A stretch of 64,000 bases of DNA from Thermorudis peleae (GTDB taxonomy: Bacteria > Chloroflexota > Chloroflexia > Thermomicrobiales > Thermomicrobiaceae), in the NCBI RefSeq assembly GCF_000744775.1, contig NZ_JQMP01000004.1, positions 372,001 through 436,000 on the forward strand. The letters are read 5' to 3'. The translations under genes were made by a program, and so were the position numbers. Within the stretch, counting starts at the first letter, position 1; each line of letters opens with the position of its first letter. Positions 27,075-37,849 of this stretch are shown here, one piece after another. The notes under the pieces are model-generated. The model was not told the DNA's origin. It was given only the letters and a program-made list of their open reading frames with translations, and ran no database searches.

Positions 27075-28133
27075 TTACCCTGCTGTCTGGCCTTCAACAG
27101 CGTGATATTCGGCGAGCTGCGGCGTGAGCGGTAAGCGCAGGGTAATCCGGGTGCCAGCACCGGGCTCGCTCCAGATTGTCACCTCTCCCCCCACCACTTC
27201 CGCGCGCTCACGCATGCCCTTTAGCCCGAAGCCTCCACTCGACGTTGTCGTCACGGCCGACGGCCGGAATCCCTGGCCATCATCTGCCACCTCTAGAACT
27301 ATGTCGGCAGAAGTTGCGCTCAACGTAAGCATAATGCGCCGTGCGCGGGCATGTCGCTGGGCATTGTGCAGTGCTTCCTGGACGACGCGGAAGACCGTGA
27401 GCTCTTGATCCGGAGTCAGTGGTGGAAGCGTCTCGGGCAGATGCACGACAAGCTCGCCTTGGAAGAGACGCTGGAAGGTCTCAAGGTAGTGGCGCAAGGC
27501 TGGCAGGAGTCCCTGCTGATGTAACAGTACCGGCTGAAGCTCGATCATGAACCGTCGGGTTTCACTCAACCCCTCACGAAGGAGGCGTTCAATCCGTTCG
27601 AGTTCCTCCAGAACTGCCCCTTTGCCTCCGTCCTCCGTTCGGGCAAGGACACGCGCAGCAAACTGCACGCTTAAAATTGCGTTAGCTAATACCTGCGCTG
27701 GCCCATCATGGATTTCGCGAGCCAGCCGACGCCGCTCTTCCTCCTGCGCGTGAATCATGGCTTGGCGAACAGCAAGCTGCTGCGCGATGTCGTTACCAGG
27801 CAGCACTCCTCGCTCATGGAACTGATGGCGTGCCAGGCGCAAAAGCTGGACAAAGTCACGCAACTGGCGGCTGAGCAATTGCCCTTGCGTCAGCGCCTGC
27901 GTAAGACGATCTTCAGCTTGGCGTAGGCGTTCCAGTTCGTGATTTTCTTGAGGATGTTCTAATAACAGCTCTTCAATGTGCAGGTGAAGACGCGAGCACT
28001 CCTGCTCCAACTCGGCCAGCTGCGCCCCAAGCCGGGATTGAATCGCTTCGAGCTGGTTCTCGCTTGCGGCGAGAACGTCAGCTGTCGCCTGATAAAACGC
28101 TTCGAGACTCTTCACAGACCAATCGGTATCCAC
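27075..28133 (-). CDS. Cytosolic sensor histidine kinase (DegS-like)
   Basis: A 352-residue kinase without membrane segments. The first 110 residues are a charged coiled-coil sensor region like that of Bacillus DegS. The HisKA_3 dimerisation motif with the phospho-acceptor His reads RRLAREIHDGPAQVLAN, and the ATPase domain shows VVQEALHNAQRHA (N box), VADDGQGF and GGFGLKGMRERAE. The lack of a transmembrane sensor suggests a cytosolic signal or partner protein. The GTG start follows GAGGG. It is co-transcribed with the response regulator downstream. Confidence 0.9.
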   Translation of the reverse strand: MDTDWSVKSLEAFYQATADVLAASENQLEAIQSRLGAQLAELEQECSRLHLHIEELLLEHPQENHELERLRQAEDRLTQALTQGQLLSRQLRDFVQLLRLARHQFHERGVLPGNDIAQQLAVRQAMIHAQEEERRRLAREIHDGPAQVLANAILSVQFAARVLARTEDGGKGAVLEELERIERLLREGLSETRRFMIELQPVLLHQQGLLPALRHYLETFQRLFQGELVVHLPETLPPLTPDQELTVFRVVQEALHNAQRHARARRIMLTLSATSADIVLEVADDGQGFRPSAVTTTSSGGFGLKGMRERAEVVGGEVTIWSEPGAGTRITLRLPLTPQLAEYHAVEGQTAG

Positions 28134-28254
28134 AGTGTTCCCTCAGTTTGAAGATTTCGGCCTGTGCGAGTGTATGCAGTGTGCCCGCGAAAACGCGCTC
28201 AAGCCATCTTCAGGATACCATACAATTCCTTACCCGAAAATCTGTGTCAGCATG

Positions 28255-29115
28255 TCACTTTCGCACTTCGGGTATAGTCGCCTTGTCCTGGTGTTGTCCA
28301 GGCAGAGAAGCCAGCGAGGATGGAAGAGAGACGTCGTACCGTCCACGCCAGGCATACCAGCGAACACGCAACACGTCTCCCAGCATGCGCATGCTGTCAC
28401 TTACCGGATCAACTTTGCTCCCGGGCACATGGCGCCAGGTAACTGGAAGGATCGCGATGCGGTAGCCAGCCCGGCGAGCTACATAGAGCAATTCGACATC
28501 GAAGCCGGTAACTCGCGGTCCACGCACGGGAAGCGTATCATTCCGGTAAAGTTGACACGCTGCAAAGAGCGTTCGCGCTACCGCAGCGTGGAAGCCTTTA
28601 AAACCACATTGGGTGTCAGGAATTCCGGGAACAGCAAGAAGCTGCACCACCCAGTTAAAAACGCGTCCCATGAGATGGCGATGCCACGGTTCACCCAAAC
28701 GCTTGGCTGTTTCACCTTCCCGAGATCCGATGACGATGTCCCAGCCTTGGTTCAAAAGCGCCATCATCGGCTCAAGATAGTGAATCGGAGTTGACAGGTC
28801 AGCATCAGTGAAGACAATGAACTGACCATGTGCTGCCATCACTCCACTAAAGACAGCAGCCGCTTTCCCGCGGTGTGGAAGGCGCAAGTGCCGCACGCGC
28901 GCCTCCCGCTGCTGCCAAACGGCCGCGATTGCTGCAGTTGCGTCCTCACTCCCGTCATCGGCAATCAAGACCTCCCACGTATACGGCTGAGCAGTGAGAT
29001 AGGAAAGCACCGCTTCCATTGTGGTTGGTAAGCGACGCTCCTCGTTATAGGCCGGAATAATCAGGCTGAGGGTTGACCACTCAGGCGCCATCTCAGTAGT
29101 ACGCGCCTCCGTCAT
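28255..29115 (-). CDS. Family 2 glycosyltransferase (polyprenyl-phosphate sugar synthase-like)
   Basis: A 286-residue GT-A fold glycosyltransferase. The nucleotide-sugar strand is [17 protein letters not shown], an [10 protein letters not shown] segment follows, and the metal-binding DxD is [16 protein letters not shown], a form typical of dolichyl/undecaprenyl-phosphate glucosyl- or mannosyltransferases. [10 protein letters not shown] and [11 protein letters not shown] are also characteristic of that subgroup. There are no C-terminal helices. It would load a sugar onto a lipid carrier at the inner membrane. The gene stands alone, divergent from uvrA. Confidence 0.85.
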   Translation of the reverse strand: MTEARTTEMAPEWSTLSLIIPAYNEERRLPTTMEAVLSYLTAQPYTWEVLIADDGSEDATAAIAAVWQQREARVRHLRLPHRGKAAAVFSGVMAAHGQFIVFTDADLSTPIHYLEPMMALLNQGWDIVIGSREGETAKRLGEPWHRHLMGRVFNWVVQLLAVPGIPDTQCGFKGFHAAVARTLFAACQLYRNDTLPVRGPRVTGFDVELLYVARRAGYRIAILPVTWRHVPGSKVDPVSDSMRMLGDVLRVRWYAWRGRYDVSLPSSLASLPGQHQDKATIPEVRK

Positions 29116-29279
29116 ACATTCCCCGCATCTGCGCCTTCTTCACATGTCCGCCGCGATTGTATCAAGTTGAGAAGATCACACTCGACTGGTCTGCACCGGA
29201 ATTGAACATTTGTTCCTTGCCAGCCTTGCTAGAATTACCCGGTGTGACGCCGTCGGCAACAAGGGGGATAGACAGAACG

Positions 29280-32189
29280 ATGGCGAGCGACAAGATTATC
29301 ATCCGCGGCGCGCGTGAACACAACCTGAAGAATATCGACCTTGAGATCCCGCGCGATAAGCTGGTCGTCTTCACGGGCCTTTCAGGGTCCGGCAAGTCAA
29401 GCCTCGCCTTCGATACGATTTACGCTGAAGGGCAGCGCCGTTATGTCGAGTCTCTCTCGGCCTACGCACGGCAATTTCTTGGATTAATGGAGAAACCCGA
29501 CGTCGATCAGATCGAAGGACTCTCTCCCGCGATTTCAATTGACCAGAAGAGCGCTAACCGCAACCCTCGCTCGACGGTCGGCACACAGACTGAGATCTAC
29601 GACTATCTTCGCCTTCTCTACGCGCGTATTGGACAACCCCATTGTCCGGACTGTGGGCTGCCAATTGCAGCGCAGACGGTGCAGCAGATGGCTGAGCAAC
29701 TGGAAGCACTGCCCGAGGGAACACGCCTGTTGATCCTCGCCCCGCTGGTCCGTGATCGCAAGGGGGAGCATCACACCGTTTTTGAAGAACTGCGCCGGGC
29801 TGGATTTACACGCGTGCGTGTTGATGGCGAACTCCGTGAGTTAGATGAACCGATCACCCTCGACCGCAATCGTCGGCATACGATCGAGGTCGTCGTTGAC
29901 CGAATCATTATCCGCCGCAACGATCCGGATGAAGCCCATGCGTTGCATATTCGGTTAATCGAGTCGTTGGAGACAGCCCTCAAGCTCGGATCAGGATTTG
30001 CTCTCGCTCAATTGGTTGATGGCGCACTGTTGCAATTTTCAGAGGCGTTGGCTTGTCCGAACTGTGGACGGAGCTTTAGCCCCCTCGAACCACGAAGCTT
30101 TTCGTTCAACAGTCCGCACGGGGCATGTCCAGCGTGCGACGGACTTGGGGTACGCATGGAGTTCGACCCCGAACTCATTGTGCCCGACCCAGACCGCTCC
30201 CTTGCTGATGGCGCGATTGCGCCATGGTCGCGACTGGGGCGCGATAGCATTCGATGGTACCAAGCACTGCTCGCAGCATTAGCTGAGCACTATCACTTCT
30301 CGCTTGATACACCATTTCGCGAACTCCCCGAGCGCATTCGCCACCTTATCCTGTACGGCGATGGGAACAAACCCGTAACCGTGCGCTATCAGAGCCGAAT
30401 GGGCCGACCACGAAGCTTTACGGTCACCTATGAGGGAGTTATTCCGAGTTTACGCCGGCGGTATGAGACCACGTCGTCTGATTATGTCCGAAGCGAGATC
30501 GAGCAGTACATGACCGCTCTTCCCTGCCCAGCCTGTGGCGGAAGTCGTCTCAAACCGGAGAGCCGCGCCGTCACAATCGCTGGGAAATCGATTGTGGACG
30601 TGAGCCGCATGTCGATTCGCGAAGCACTCGCGTTTATCGAAGCGCTCGCCGATGAGTCGCAAGCACTCCTCACAACCCGGGAGCGCCTGATTGCTCGGCA
30701 GATTCTCAAAGAATTGCGCGCCCGGCTTGGGTTCCTTGTCGATGTCGGGCTGGATTACTTAACCCTTGAGCGCCCGACCGCCACGCTGTCTGGCGGGGAG
30801 GCACAGCGGATTCGACTTGCCACGCAAATTGGCAGTGGGTTGATGGGCGTCCTATACGTGCTCGACGAACCCAGTATCGGCTTGCATCCGCGCGACAACG
30901 AACGGCTCATTCGGACATTGCTCCGTTTGCGCGACCTCGGGAATACCCTAATCGTTGTTGAACATGACGAAGCGACGATCCGGAGTGCTGACTGGATCGT
31001 CGATATTGGCCCAGGAGCTGGCAAGCACGGTGGCACAATTGTTGCCCAGGGAACCCTCGAGGATATCATGCGCACCCCAGAATCGATCACTGGGCAATTT
31101 CTGAGCGGTGCTCGGCAGATTCCAATTCCGGCACAACGGCGACGCGGCAACGGTGCAACACTGACAATCCGTGGAGCACGAGCAAATAACTTAAAGAACA
31201 TCACGGTTAGTTTTCCGCTCGGCTGCTTCATCTGCGTTACCGGTGTCTCGGGGTCAGGAAAGAGTACCTTAATTACTGATACGCTGTATCGCCGGCTTGC
31301 CCAGATCTTCCATCATGCCAAAGAACCAGCTGGTGCACATGACAGTATTGAGGGCATTGAATACCTCGACAAAGTCATCAACATCGATCAGAGCCCAATT
31401 GGTCGCACGCCACGCTCAAACCCAGCGACCTACACTGGCGCTTTTACGCCGATCCGTGAACTCTTTGCCTCATTGCCCGAAGCACGCGCTCGCGGCTACA
31501 CTCCAGGGCGCTTCTCGTTCAATGTCAAAGGCGGACGTTGCGAAGCGTGCCAAGGGCAAGGGGTTATTGCGATCGAAATGCAATTCCTGCCCGATGTGTA
31601 TGTCCCATGCGAAGCCTGCCATGGGAAGCGCTACAACCGCGAAGCGCTGGAGATTACCTACCGGGGGAAGAGCATCGCTGATGTTCTCGACATGACCGTC
31701 GAAGAGGCGCTTGAATTTTTCGAGGCGTTTCCGGCAATTCGCAACAAACTGCAGACGCTCGTCGACGTTGGGCTTGGCTACATTACCCTCGGCCAGCCAG
31801 CAACCACGCTCTCGGGTGGTGAAGCACAGCGAATTAAACTCGCAACTGAACTCAGTCGGCGGGCGACAGGCAAGACACTGTATATTCTCGACGAGCCGAC
31901 CACCGGTCTGCACTTCGCCGATATTGAGCGCCTGTTGCAGGTGTTGCAGCGCTTAGTTGACGCTGGCAATACGGTCATCGTTATTGAGCATAACCTGGAT
32001 GTCATTAAATCAGCGGACTGGATCATTGATTTGGGGCCAGAAGGAGGTGATGCGGGCGGCGAAGTCATTGCGGTTGGTACGCCGGAAGAACTTGCCCAGA
32101 TGCCCCATTCGTATACTGGACAGGCGCTTCGCAGCGTTCTGCCAGGAATCTCACTGTCGGCCGAGGTTCTCGTTGAAGCGGCCGGCTAG
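29280..32189 (+). CDS. uvrA: UvrABC system protein A
   Basis: A 969-residue excision-repair ATPase that finds bulky DNA damage and loads UvrB. Two ABC-type sites are present: Walker [14 protein letters not shown] and [13 protein letters not shown], with signatures [13 protein letters not shown] and [13 protein letters not shown]. Zinc-binding CxxC pairs are CPDCG, CPNCG with CPACD, CPACGG, and CEACQ with CEACH. The ATG at 29280 was chosen because the family begins [18 protein letters not shown] and GGGGGA lies upstream; the frame is open 41 codons further with no ribosome site. Length is normal. Confidence 0.96.
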   Translation: MASDKIIIRGAREHNLKNIDLEIPRDKLVVFTGLSGSGKSSLAFDTIYAEGQRRYVESLSAYARQFLGLMEKPDVDQIEGLSPAISIDQKSANRNPRSTVGTQTEIYDYLRLLYARIGQPHCPDCGLPIAAQTVQQMAEQLEALPEGTRLLILAPLVRDRKGEHHTVFEELRRAGFTRVRVDGELRELDEPITLDRNRRHTIEVVVDRIIIRRNDPDEAHALHIRLIESLETALKLGSGFALAQLVDGALLQFSEALACPNCGRSFSPLEPRSFSFNSPHGACPACDGLGVRMEFDPELIVPDPDRSLADGAIAPWSRLGRDSIRWYQALLAALAEHYHFSLDTPFRELPERIRHLILYGDGNKPVTVRYQSRMGRPRSFTVTYEGVIPSLRRRYETTSSDYVRSEIEQYMTALPCPACGGSRLKPESRAVTIAGKSIVDVSRMSIREALAFIEALADESQALLTTRERLIARQILKELRARLGFLVDVGLDYLTLERPTATLSGGEAQRIRLATQIGSGLMGVLYVLDEPSIGLHPRDNERLIRTLLRLRDLGNTLIVVEHDEATIRSADWIVDIGPGAGKHGGTIVAQGTLEDIMRTPESITGQFLSGARQIPIPAQRRRGNGATLTIRGARANNLKNITVSFPLGCFICVTGVSGSGKSTLITDTLYRRLAQIFHHAKEPAGAHDSIEGIEYLDKVINIDQSPIGRTPRSNPATYTGAFTPIRELFASLPEARARGYTPGRFSFNVKGGRCEACQGQGVIAIEMQFLPDVYVPCEACHGKRYNREALEITYRGKSIADVLDMTVEEALEFFEAFPAIRNKLQTLVDVGLGYITLGQPATTLSGGEAQRIKLATELSRRATGKTLYILDEPTTGLHFADIERLLQVLQRLVDAGNTVIVIEHNLDVIKSADWIIDLGPEGGDAGGEVIAVGTPEELAQMPHSYTGQALRSVLPGISLSAEVLVEAAG

Positions 32190-32245
32190 TCGTCTCTGTT
32201 ATCATTGCAATTGCGGGCTGATTGATGGTGTAGCAGGACGCAGGC

Positions 32246-32821
32246 GTGCGAGAAGCAACGGAGCCGCTCCAACAACCGCCAAACGGGCATTATCTCCAGA
32301 ACGGGCATTACCCTGTGCTCGTCCTCAATCAGAACTATGAGCCATTGCACATTGCGAGTCTTCGTCGAGCCCTTGTCCTTGTCTTGCGGGGCCGTGCCGA
32401 ACTACTTGAAGATTATGGGTTTGTCATTCCATCAGCACAGTCGCAATTTCCAGCACCGGCAGTGATTCGTCTCATGACGCTCGTTCGCCGGCCACCGATG
32501 CGCGTTCGCCTGACGCGCCGGGCTGTTTTCCAGCGCGACAACTATACGTGCCAGTACTGTGGCATCAGGACGAACGACTTAACAATTGACCATATCATCC
32601 CGCGCTCTCGGGGTGGCAAGCATACATGGGAAAATGTTGTTTCGGCATGTCGGGCCTGTAACCACCGCAAAGGCGGCAAGTCACTGGCCGAAGCTCACAT
32701 GACACTCTTACGCCAGCCATTCGAACCACGCCCAGGACGGTACTATTTCATCCAACGTGCGCTCAATGGGCACGTGCACGAATCGTGGCAGAAGTTCTTA
32801 CCAGCAATCGATACCCTGTAA
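32246..32821 (+). CDS. HNH endonuclease family protein
   Basis: A 191-residue protein with a C-terminal HNH domain: CQYCG and CRACNHRK zinc knuckles around LTIDHIIPRSRGGKHTWENVV, in which the His-Asn-His residues are intact. The N-terminal half (VLVLNQNYEPLHIASLRRAL) is the partner domain common to the stand-alone bacterial HNH proteins found in many actinobacterial and chloroflexotal genomes. The start is GTG, 56 bp after uvrA; serS follows 37 bp later. Biological role is unknown; there is no linked intron or intein, so homing is not indicated. Confidence 0.88.
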   Translation: MREATEPLQQPPNGHYLQNGHYPVLVLNQNYEPLHIASLRRALVLVLRGRAELLEDYGFVIPSAQSQFPAPAVIRLMTLVRRPPMRVRLTRRAVFQRDNYTCQYCGIRTNDLTIDHIIPRSRGGKHTWENVVSACRACNHRKGGKSLAEAHMTLLRQPFEPRPGRYYFIQRALNGHVHESWQKFLPAIDTL

Positions 32822-32858
32822 TACTTAGCGGCAAACCAGGGAAAGACTGGGAGGGACA

Positions 32859-34172
32859 ATGCTTGACCTCAAGCTCATCCGTGAACATCCAGAGCTGGTA
32901 CGCGAAGCGCTTGTCAAACTCAATACCACGGCGCCAATTGATGAGATTTTGGCCTTAGATGAACGCCGTCGGGCACTGTTGCGCGAAGTTGAGCAGGATA
33001 AAGCTGAACGGAATGCAACGTCGCGGAAAATTGCCCAACTCCCCCCTGGTCCAGAACGTGAACAAGCTATTAACGCAATGCGAGCGCTTGGCGAACGGAT
33101 TGCAAGTCTTGAGCACGAACTCAGCTCAATTGAAGAGCAGTTGAATGCGCTCTTACTGGAAGTCCCGAACCTGCCTGATCCCGATGTTCCCGTTGGCCCA
33201 GATGAGAGTGGCAACGTTGTTGTACGCACCTGGGGCGAACCACGGCAGTTCTCATTTCCGGTGCGCCCCCATTGGGAAATCGCCGAAGCATTGCATCTCA
33301 TCGACTTCGCGCGAGGGGTGAAGATTGCCGGATCACGGTTCTATGTCTTGCGTGGCGATCTGGCGAGACTGCAGCGAGCCCTGATTACCTGGATGATCGA
33401 TCTGCATGTCAATGAGCATGGCTACCTTGAAGTCTATCCGCCGATGCTCGTTCGACGTGAAGCAATGATTGGGACAGGGAACCTGCCGAAATTCGGCGAT
33501 AATCTCTATCATGATGAGGAAACCGATCTCTGGCTCATTCCAACGGCCGAAGTGCCCGTGACGAATCTCTATCGTGACGAGATCCTTCCTCCCGATACCT
33601 TGCCGATCTATCACGTTGCCCACACGCCCTGTTTCCGCAAAGAAAAAGTCTCAGCCGGACGAGACGTGCGCGGAATCAAGCGTGTTCACCAGTTTGAGAA
33701 GGTCGAGTTAGTCAAATTCGTTGCGCCTGAGACATCGGACGAAGAACTGACGAAGCTGGTTGCGGACGCTGAGGACGTCTTGCGACGGCTCGAATTACCG
33801 TATCGGGTGGTGCAAATTTGCACAGGGGATCTCTCCTTTACGGCTGCCAAGAAGTATGACCTGGAAGTTTGGGCTCCTGGCAGCCAGGAATGGCTCGAAG
33901 TTTCATCCTGTTCAAACTTCCGAGACTTCCAAGCGCGTCGGGCGAATATTCGCTATCGCCCATCAGAAGGTGCCCGGCCGCAGTACGTGCATACGCTGAA
34001 CGGCTCAGGCTTAGCTCTCCCGCGGACGCTGATCGCAATTATGGAGAACTATCAGCGGCCTGATGGCAGCTTCGAGGTGCCAGCAGTCCTGCGCCCGTAT
34101 ATGCATGGGCAAGAGAGCATCGGCCCGCAGCCGGAGTTTGGTCGCGCTTCGCATTCAGCACACGTCCATTAG
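32859..34172 (+). CDS. serS: Serine--tRNA ligase
   Basis: A 437-residue class II aminoacyl-tRNA synthetase that charges tRNA-Ser. The N-terminal 100 residues form the long antiparallel coiled-coil arm that grips the tRNA-Ser variable arm. Motif 2 is [17 protein letters not shown] and motif 3 is [19 protein letters not shown]. The ATG follows GGGAGGGACA. Two tRNA-Ser genes lie 4.5 kb downstream. The 3' end overlaps the convergent Yip1-like gene by 4 bp. Confidence 0.96.
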   Translation: MLDLKLIREHPELVREALVKLNTTAPIDEILALDERRRALLREVEQDKAERNATSRKIAQLPPGPEREQAINAMRALGERIASLEHELSSIEEQLNALLLEVPNLPDPDVPVGPDESGNVVVRTWGEPRQFSFPVRPHWEIAEALHLIDFARGVKIAGSRFYVLRGDLARLQRALITWMIDLHVNEHGYLEVYPPMLVRREAMIGTGNLPKFGDNLYHDEETDLWLIPTAEVPVTNLYRDEILPPDTLPIYHVAHTPCFRKEKVSAGRDVRGIKRVHQFEKVELVKFVAPETSDEELTKLVADAEDVLRRLELPYRVVQICTGDLSFTAAKKYDLEVWAPGSQEWLEVSSCSNFRDFQARRANIRYRPSEGARPQYVHTLNGSGLALPRTLIAIMENYQRPDGSFEVPAVLRPYMHGQESIGPQPEFGRASHSAHVH

Positions 34173-34864
34173 GACACTGCCAACGACGGTGGAGAAAAGC
34201 TGAGAAGCCCCCAATTCACCACGCCAAAGACCAGCGCCAGCCCCGTTGCCCGGCGCTGGTTTGTTCGTGCACTCCTTCGCCATCCCCATGTCAGTAGTGC
34301 CATGCTCCAGATCGTAAACACACTGAGCCGTCCAACAACCATTGTGAAGAGCAAGGGATTCTTGCCACTGAGCAACGTAGAAGCAAGCGGAGGATGTACC
34401 AAAGATAACCATAAAAGAAGCAGATTCCGGATAACAAGCGGCACGTGGCTATAGCCAAACACCGAGACACCAACGTCGGGATCAATCGATATCACGAAAA
34501 TACGCGAAAGGACGAGTAAAATCAATGCCCCAATCATCATTGACAATGCTGCCACGACCGCGACCCCGATGATAATGATGACAAGCGCTGTTTGCTCGAG
34601 GAGCGGGAGGAGGTTCAGCGTATCGGGAAATGCAGAAGCAAAACGGGAATGGATCACAGGTGTGAGCGATGGAGCCAAAACGAATGCAAGAAAGCTTGCC
34701 GAGAGCGTATAAAGCATGATTGGGAACATTGGATGCGGGCAACGAGACAGCGTAGCAAAACAGTGCGCAGGTCGCACGACAACGTCTATTCCTGCCCGCA
34801 CCGCTGCTGTAATCCCGCTGCACCGCTTGACCATGCGCTGCCACTCATCCTTCAATGCTTCCAT
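34169..34864 (-). CDS. Yip1-like integral membrane protein of the bacteriocin cluster
   Basis: A 231-residue protein with about five hydrophobic helices after a basic 40-residue N-terminus. The arrangement (an amphipathic basic start, [18 protein letters not shown], then helices with [15 protein letters not shown]) is that of Yip1-domain proteins. It follows the ABC ATPase gene with a 20-bp overlap, so it is likely the membrane partner of that ATPase in export or producer immunity. The ATG at 34864 was chosen for that coupling; the frame is open 22 codons further. It is last in the cluster and meets serS tail to tail. Confidence 0.7.
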   Translation of the reverse strand: MEALKDEWQRMVKRCSGITAAVRAGIDVVVRPAHCFATLSRCPHPMFPIMLYTLSASFLAFVLAPSLTPVIHSRFASAFPDTLNLLPLLEQTALVIIIIGVAVVAALSMMIGALILLVLSRIFVISIDPDVGVSVFGYSHVPLVIRNLLLLWLSLVHPPLASTLLSGKNPLLFTMVVGRLSVFTIWSMALLTWGWRRSARTNQRRATGLALVFGVVNWGLLSFSPPSLAVS

Positions 34865-35558
34865 GTACGAGACGCAATATTCGGATTGGATACTCAAGTT
34901 GTTGAGCGAGAAGTTGCACGACCCGCTCATCTTGAGTAGTAAAAAGGATTGCTCCGCCCGCTCTCAGATGTGCAGCAAACGTTGCACAATATGTCTGTTG
35001 CCCTTCCTCATCTAACGCAACGAACGGCTCATCAAGCACAAGAAGCTGAGGTGCATGCACGAGGGCCGTGGCAAGACCGAGACGTTGCTTCATACCCCGA
35101 GAATAGACGCTGATTGGTGAGCATGCGACTGAGCTGAGCCCTAGACGAGCGAGTAAATCATCAGCATATTGTTGGGCTTGATGGAGAGAGAACCCCCAGA
35201 GCCTACCGACGAAAGTCAAAAATTCTCTGCCAGACAGCCAGTCATACGCAAACGGTGTATCCGGCAAAAATCCGATACACCGGCTTACAGCCCGAAGCTG
35301 CTTGGGGAGAACATGACCAAAGGCCTTTACTTCCCCCTCATCACTTTGCAACAAGCCAACAGCGAGCCGTACCGTTGTTGTCTTGCCTGCGCCATTTGCT
35401 CCGATGAGCGCACAAAGTTCACCCGCACTGACTGTAAAGCTACACCCCTCTAACACACTACGCGCACCAAAGCGCTTCGTTACAGAGTGGAAACAAAGGG
35501 GAGGAGCGTTTTTTAGACGATCGCAAGGATTTAACGCAACCACTCGGCCATCCCCCAT
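34845..35558 (-). CDS. ABC transporter ATPase of the circular bacteriocin cluster
   Basis: A 237-residue single-domain ATPase: Walker A GANGAGKTT, signature YSRGMKQRLGLA, Walker B LLVLDEPFVALD. Such ATPases (the As-48D/UblC type) accompany circular bacteriocins and power export or self-protection. The ATG at 35558 follows CTGGGGG and overlaps the end of the small peptide gene by 28 bp, while the Yip1-like gene starts before this gene ends. It is thus a member of a chain of six overlapping genes. Confidence 0.88.
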   Translation of the reverse strand: MGDGRVVALNPCDRLKNAPPLCFHSVTKRFGARSVLEGCSFTVSAGELCALIGANGAGKTTTVRLAVGLLQSDEGEVKAFGHVLPKQLRAVSRCIGFLPDTPFAYDWLSGREFLTFVGRLWGFSLHQAQQYADDLLARLGLSSVACSPISVYSRGMKQRLGLATALVHAPQLLVLDEPFVALDEEGQQTYCATFAAHLRAGGAILFTTQDERVVQLLAQQLEYPIRILRLVHGSIEG

Positions 35559-35710
35559 GCGAGCCCCCAGATCGCAGCAGCAAAGGTAACAAGGTAAAAC
35601 CACAGCGGTAGTTGCACCCGTTTCTTGCGATCAACGAAGACAGCATAGAGGCCGAGAAAGAACAAAAGCGAGCCACATGCAATGAGGAAAAGAGACTGAA
35701 AGTTCATCAT
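35531..35710 (-). CDS. Small two-helix membrane peptide, putative bacteriocin immunity protein
   Basis: A 59-residue peptide with two membrane helices (about residues 5-25 and 35-55) joined by a basic DRKKR loop, and a C-terminal EWLR. Small, hydrophobic, cationic peptides of 50-60 residues next to the DUF95 and ATPase genes are the usual immunity proteins of circular bacteriocin clusters. The start ATG-ATG overlaps the stop of the DUF95 gene. The function is inferred from size, topology and place; the sequence itself is not family-specific. Confidence 0.7.
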   Translation of the reverse strand: MMNFQSLFLIACGSLLFFLGLYAVFVDRKKRVQLPLWFYLVTFAAAIWGLAWGMAEWLR

Positions 35711-36246
35711 GATAGAACGCCCCTCGTTTGGATACTCAGCTTTATTACCTGGCATGAGATCTTTGCCTCTACTATTCCAGCAGCGACGAGTGCGAAACTT
35801 CCCAGCAGGAGAAGAATCAGTGTACACTGCCAGACGAGGTAAACTGGTCGCTGCTTACGCATCCAGATCACAAAAGCCATGAGGGGACTGAAGCCCACCC
35901 CACCGAAGCAGCCCAATGCCAAGAGTTCAAAGACGCTGTGAGGTAACAGTGGACGCAGCCCATTGATCCAGCCACTGCGCTTTGCTGCAAGACCAAGAGC
36001 CAAGCCGGTAACGAGACCAGTCTTGAGAAGGCTATACAAGGTTGTGATGCCGAACGTTACAATTCCAGTCAGGAAGAATAGCGCAACGATACTGTTCTGT
36101 CGTAATATTGACCAAAGTGACGGACAATTCGTTATTGGCCCGGTAGGAGAAAAATCAGTCTGTTGCGCTAGCCACATCCCCCAAAATGTACTCCCCAGTA
36201 AAATGAGCAGGCTTGTGCTAACGAGCGCCAAACCGACCTGACGCAT
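35707..36246 (-). CDS. DUF95/SpoIIM-like membrane protein (circular bacteriocin maturation or immunity)
   Basis: A 179-residue protein with about five helices. The segment LLPHSVFELLALGCFGG is the hallmark of the DUF95 (stage II sporulation protein M) family, normally PHGxxELPA. DUF95 proteins of about 170 residues are near-universal in circular bacteriocin clusters (As-48C, CclD types), where they assist circularisation, export or immunity. Nothing nearby points to sporulation. It starts 13 bp after the large membrane protein gene and overlaps the 59-residue peptide gene. Confidence 0.82.
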   Translation of the reverse strand: MRQVGLALVSTSLLILLGSTFWGMWLAQQTDFSPTGPITNCPSLWSILRQNSIVALFFLTGIVTFGITTLYSLLKTGLVTGLALGLAAKRSGWINGLRPLLPHSVFELLALGCFGGVGFSPLMAFVIWMRKQRPVYLVWQCTLILLLLGSFALVAAGIVEAKISCQVIKLSIQTRGVLS

Positions 36247-36259
36247 CGCACTTGTTCAG

Positions 36260-37849
36260 TCAGCCAACTCGGCGATAGCGTTTGCAATACCACCACCCCA
36301 GCCACAATGCTGTCAGAATGACCATTCCAAGGAGAAACGTTGTCGCAATCGAGAGAGATAGCATGTGTTGCGGCTCAGACATTGACTTCACGCGTCGTGC
36401 AAACACCGACGTTAGCAACGTGCTCAGAAACAATGAAAGGACTAGGAACCAGCTGACCTGCACGAGGAAACGAAGCTGATTGATGATTTCGTCTGAAAGT
36501 GGAAGTTCGGGCGATGAAAAAACGACATACCATGGCAGAAAAAACTTCAGCAGCGCTGCCAGCACCAGCAGGAAGACAGTTAGAACAAGAATGACAACCA
36601 AGAACAGGCCAGGAATTGCTGCAGCGACTATGGTTAAGCCTATAACAAGCACAGCTGGCAGGCTGAGCCAGGCTACGGACAAGGCAGTCTTCGCAAAAGC
36701 CATCACTGCGGGTGACAGCGTGAGCAGCCGAAACAAGGGTAACAGCTCACGCTCATCGCTAACGGTATTTGGGCTGTATTCGAACGCATTCGGATAGGCA
36801 ATCGCTAAGGCAATCGCCCCTGCGACGGTAAGCAACTCCGCAGGACGATCATATGCTCTCGGCTGGGCAAGACTGACTCCACAAAGTGATCCAGCCGCAG
36901 CAAGTCCTAATACCCATGCCACCGAAAGCATACGCACGCCGCGTCGCCACAGAACTAGACCATCTTTGATAAGGATGACACGCGTGATTGAGCCATTCAG
37001 ATATGCGGTGGCATCTAACGGTTGACGATGTGCCACATGCAGAGAGATGAGCGGGTAGTACCGTCCCACAATAGCCGCAGCCAACAGAACAATGGAAAAG
37101 CTTCCCAGTGCTCCTGCCAAGAGAAGAGGAACAGGAAGCATTTCACCATGTTGGACAGCTATCGTGGCAACATTCGCAATACTCTGCCAGACGTTCCGCA
37201 GTTGAAGGACACGCAACTCACCATACGCAATGCCCATCCCCAACATGAAGGCAAGGAGAGAACGCATCAGCAATATAACAAGGCTGGAAAACCCGGACTG
37301 CGTAGGATAGCGTTGAGAGGATGTTAAACGCAGCCAGAGCACAGAAACTATGCTGCGCACTGACAATACAGTGAAACCAACACTACCAGCCAGCAGCCCC
37401 CACCGTAACGCGTTACCATACGGATGGCCGGTAGTAGCACCAGAGGCTTCCCCAACCGCGCCAATTGCGATCATGCTTACAGCAAGCGGAACCATGCGTC
37501 GGGAAACAAAATGCGCAAACCACAGAAGTCCTAATGCCCCAGGAATAAGCGAGAAGAAAGCTGATTCCTCATTGTTCAGTTGCCAGACCAGTGGTTGAAC
37601 AACCATGAGCACTATCAACATCACAAACAAACTTAAAAGTACGATATGCAATAGCGTCGGTCCAATACTCGTTGCCCCAAGTAACGCAAAGAAGAAAACG
37701 ACGCGTTCAAAGAGAAAAGCGATAACAAAAATCAGCAGAAGCAGAAACCACCGGCTTCGCAGCGATGGTGGCAGAAGACCACGCAAGGGCCTCCATCGCT
37801 GCACTTCGAGCCAGCACACAGCAGCAAGCGCTCGGACCAGAGCTACCAT
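36260..37849 (-). CDS. Large multi-helix membrane protein of the circular bacteriocin cluster
   Basis: A 529-residue integral membrane protein with some twelve hydrophobic segments and no recognisable ATPase or peptidase motif. It begins within the last codons of the precursor gene (7-bp overlap). Position, length and topology match the As-48B/UblB class of proteins, which are essential for maturation of the circular peptide, probably as part of the cleavage and circularisation machine. I assign it by context, since the family is poorly conserved in sequence. It could alternatively be an ABC-2-type permease for the ATPase downstream. Confidence 0.72.
   Translation of the reverse strand: MVALVRALAAVCWLEVQRWRPLRGLLPPSLRSRWFLLLLIFVIAFLFERVVFFFALLGATSIGPTLLHIVLLSLFVMLIVLMVVQPLVWQLNNEESAFFSLIPGALGLLWFAHFVSRRMVPLAVSMIAIGAVGEASGATTGHPYGNALRWGLLAGSVGFTVLSVRSIVSVLWLRLTSSQRYPTQSGFSSLVILLMRSLLAFMLGMGIAYGELRVLQLRNVWQSIANVATIAVQHGEMLPVPLLLAGALGSFSIVLLAAAIVGRYYPLISLHVAHRQPLDATAYLNGSITRVILIKDGLVLWRRGVRMLSVAWVLGLAAAGSLCGVSLAQPRAYDRPAELLTVAGAIALAIAYPNAFEYSPNTVSDERELLPLFRLLTLSPAVMAFAKTALSVAWLSLPAVLVIGLTIVAAAIPGLFLVVILVLTVFLLVLAALLKFFLPWYVVFSSPELPLSDEIINQLRFLVQVSWFLVLSLFLSTLLTSVFARRVKSMSEPQHMLSLSIATTFLLGMVILTALWLGWWYCKRYRRVG

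Noticed and set aside
35707-36246. Sporulation gene (SpoIIM)
   Set aside because: DUF95 similarity alone suggests SpoIIM, but the surrounding precursor, ATPase and immunity-like genes point to a circular bacteriocin, and no sporulation genes are near.
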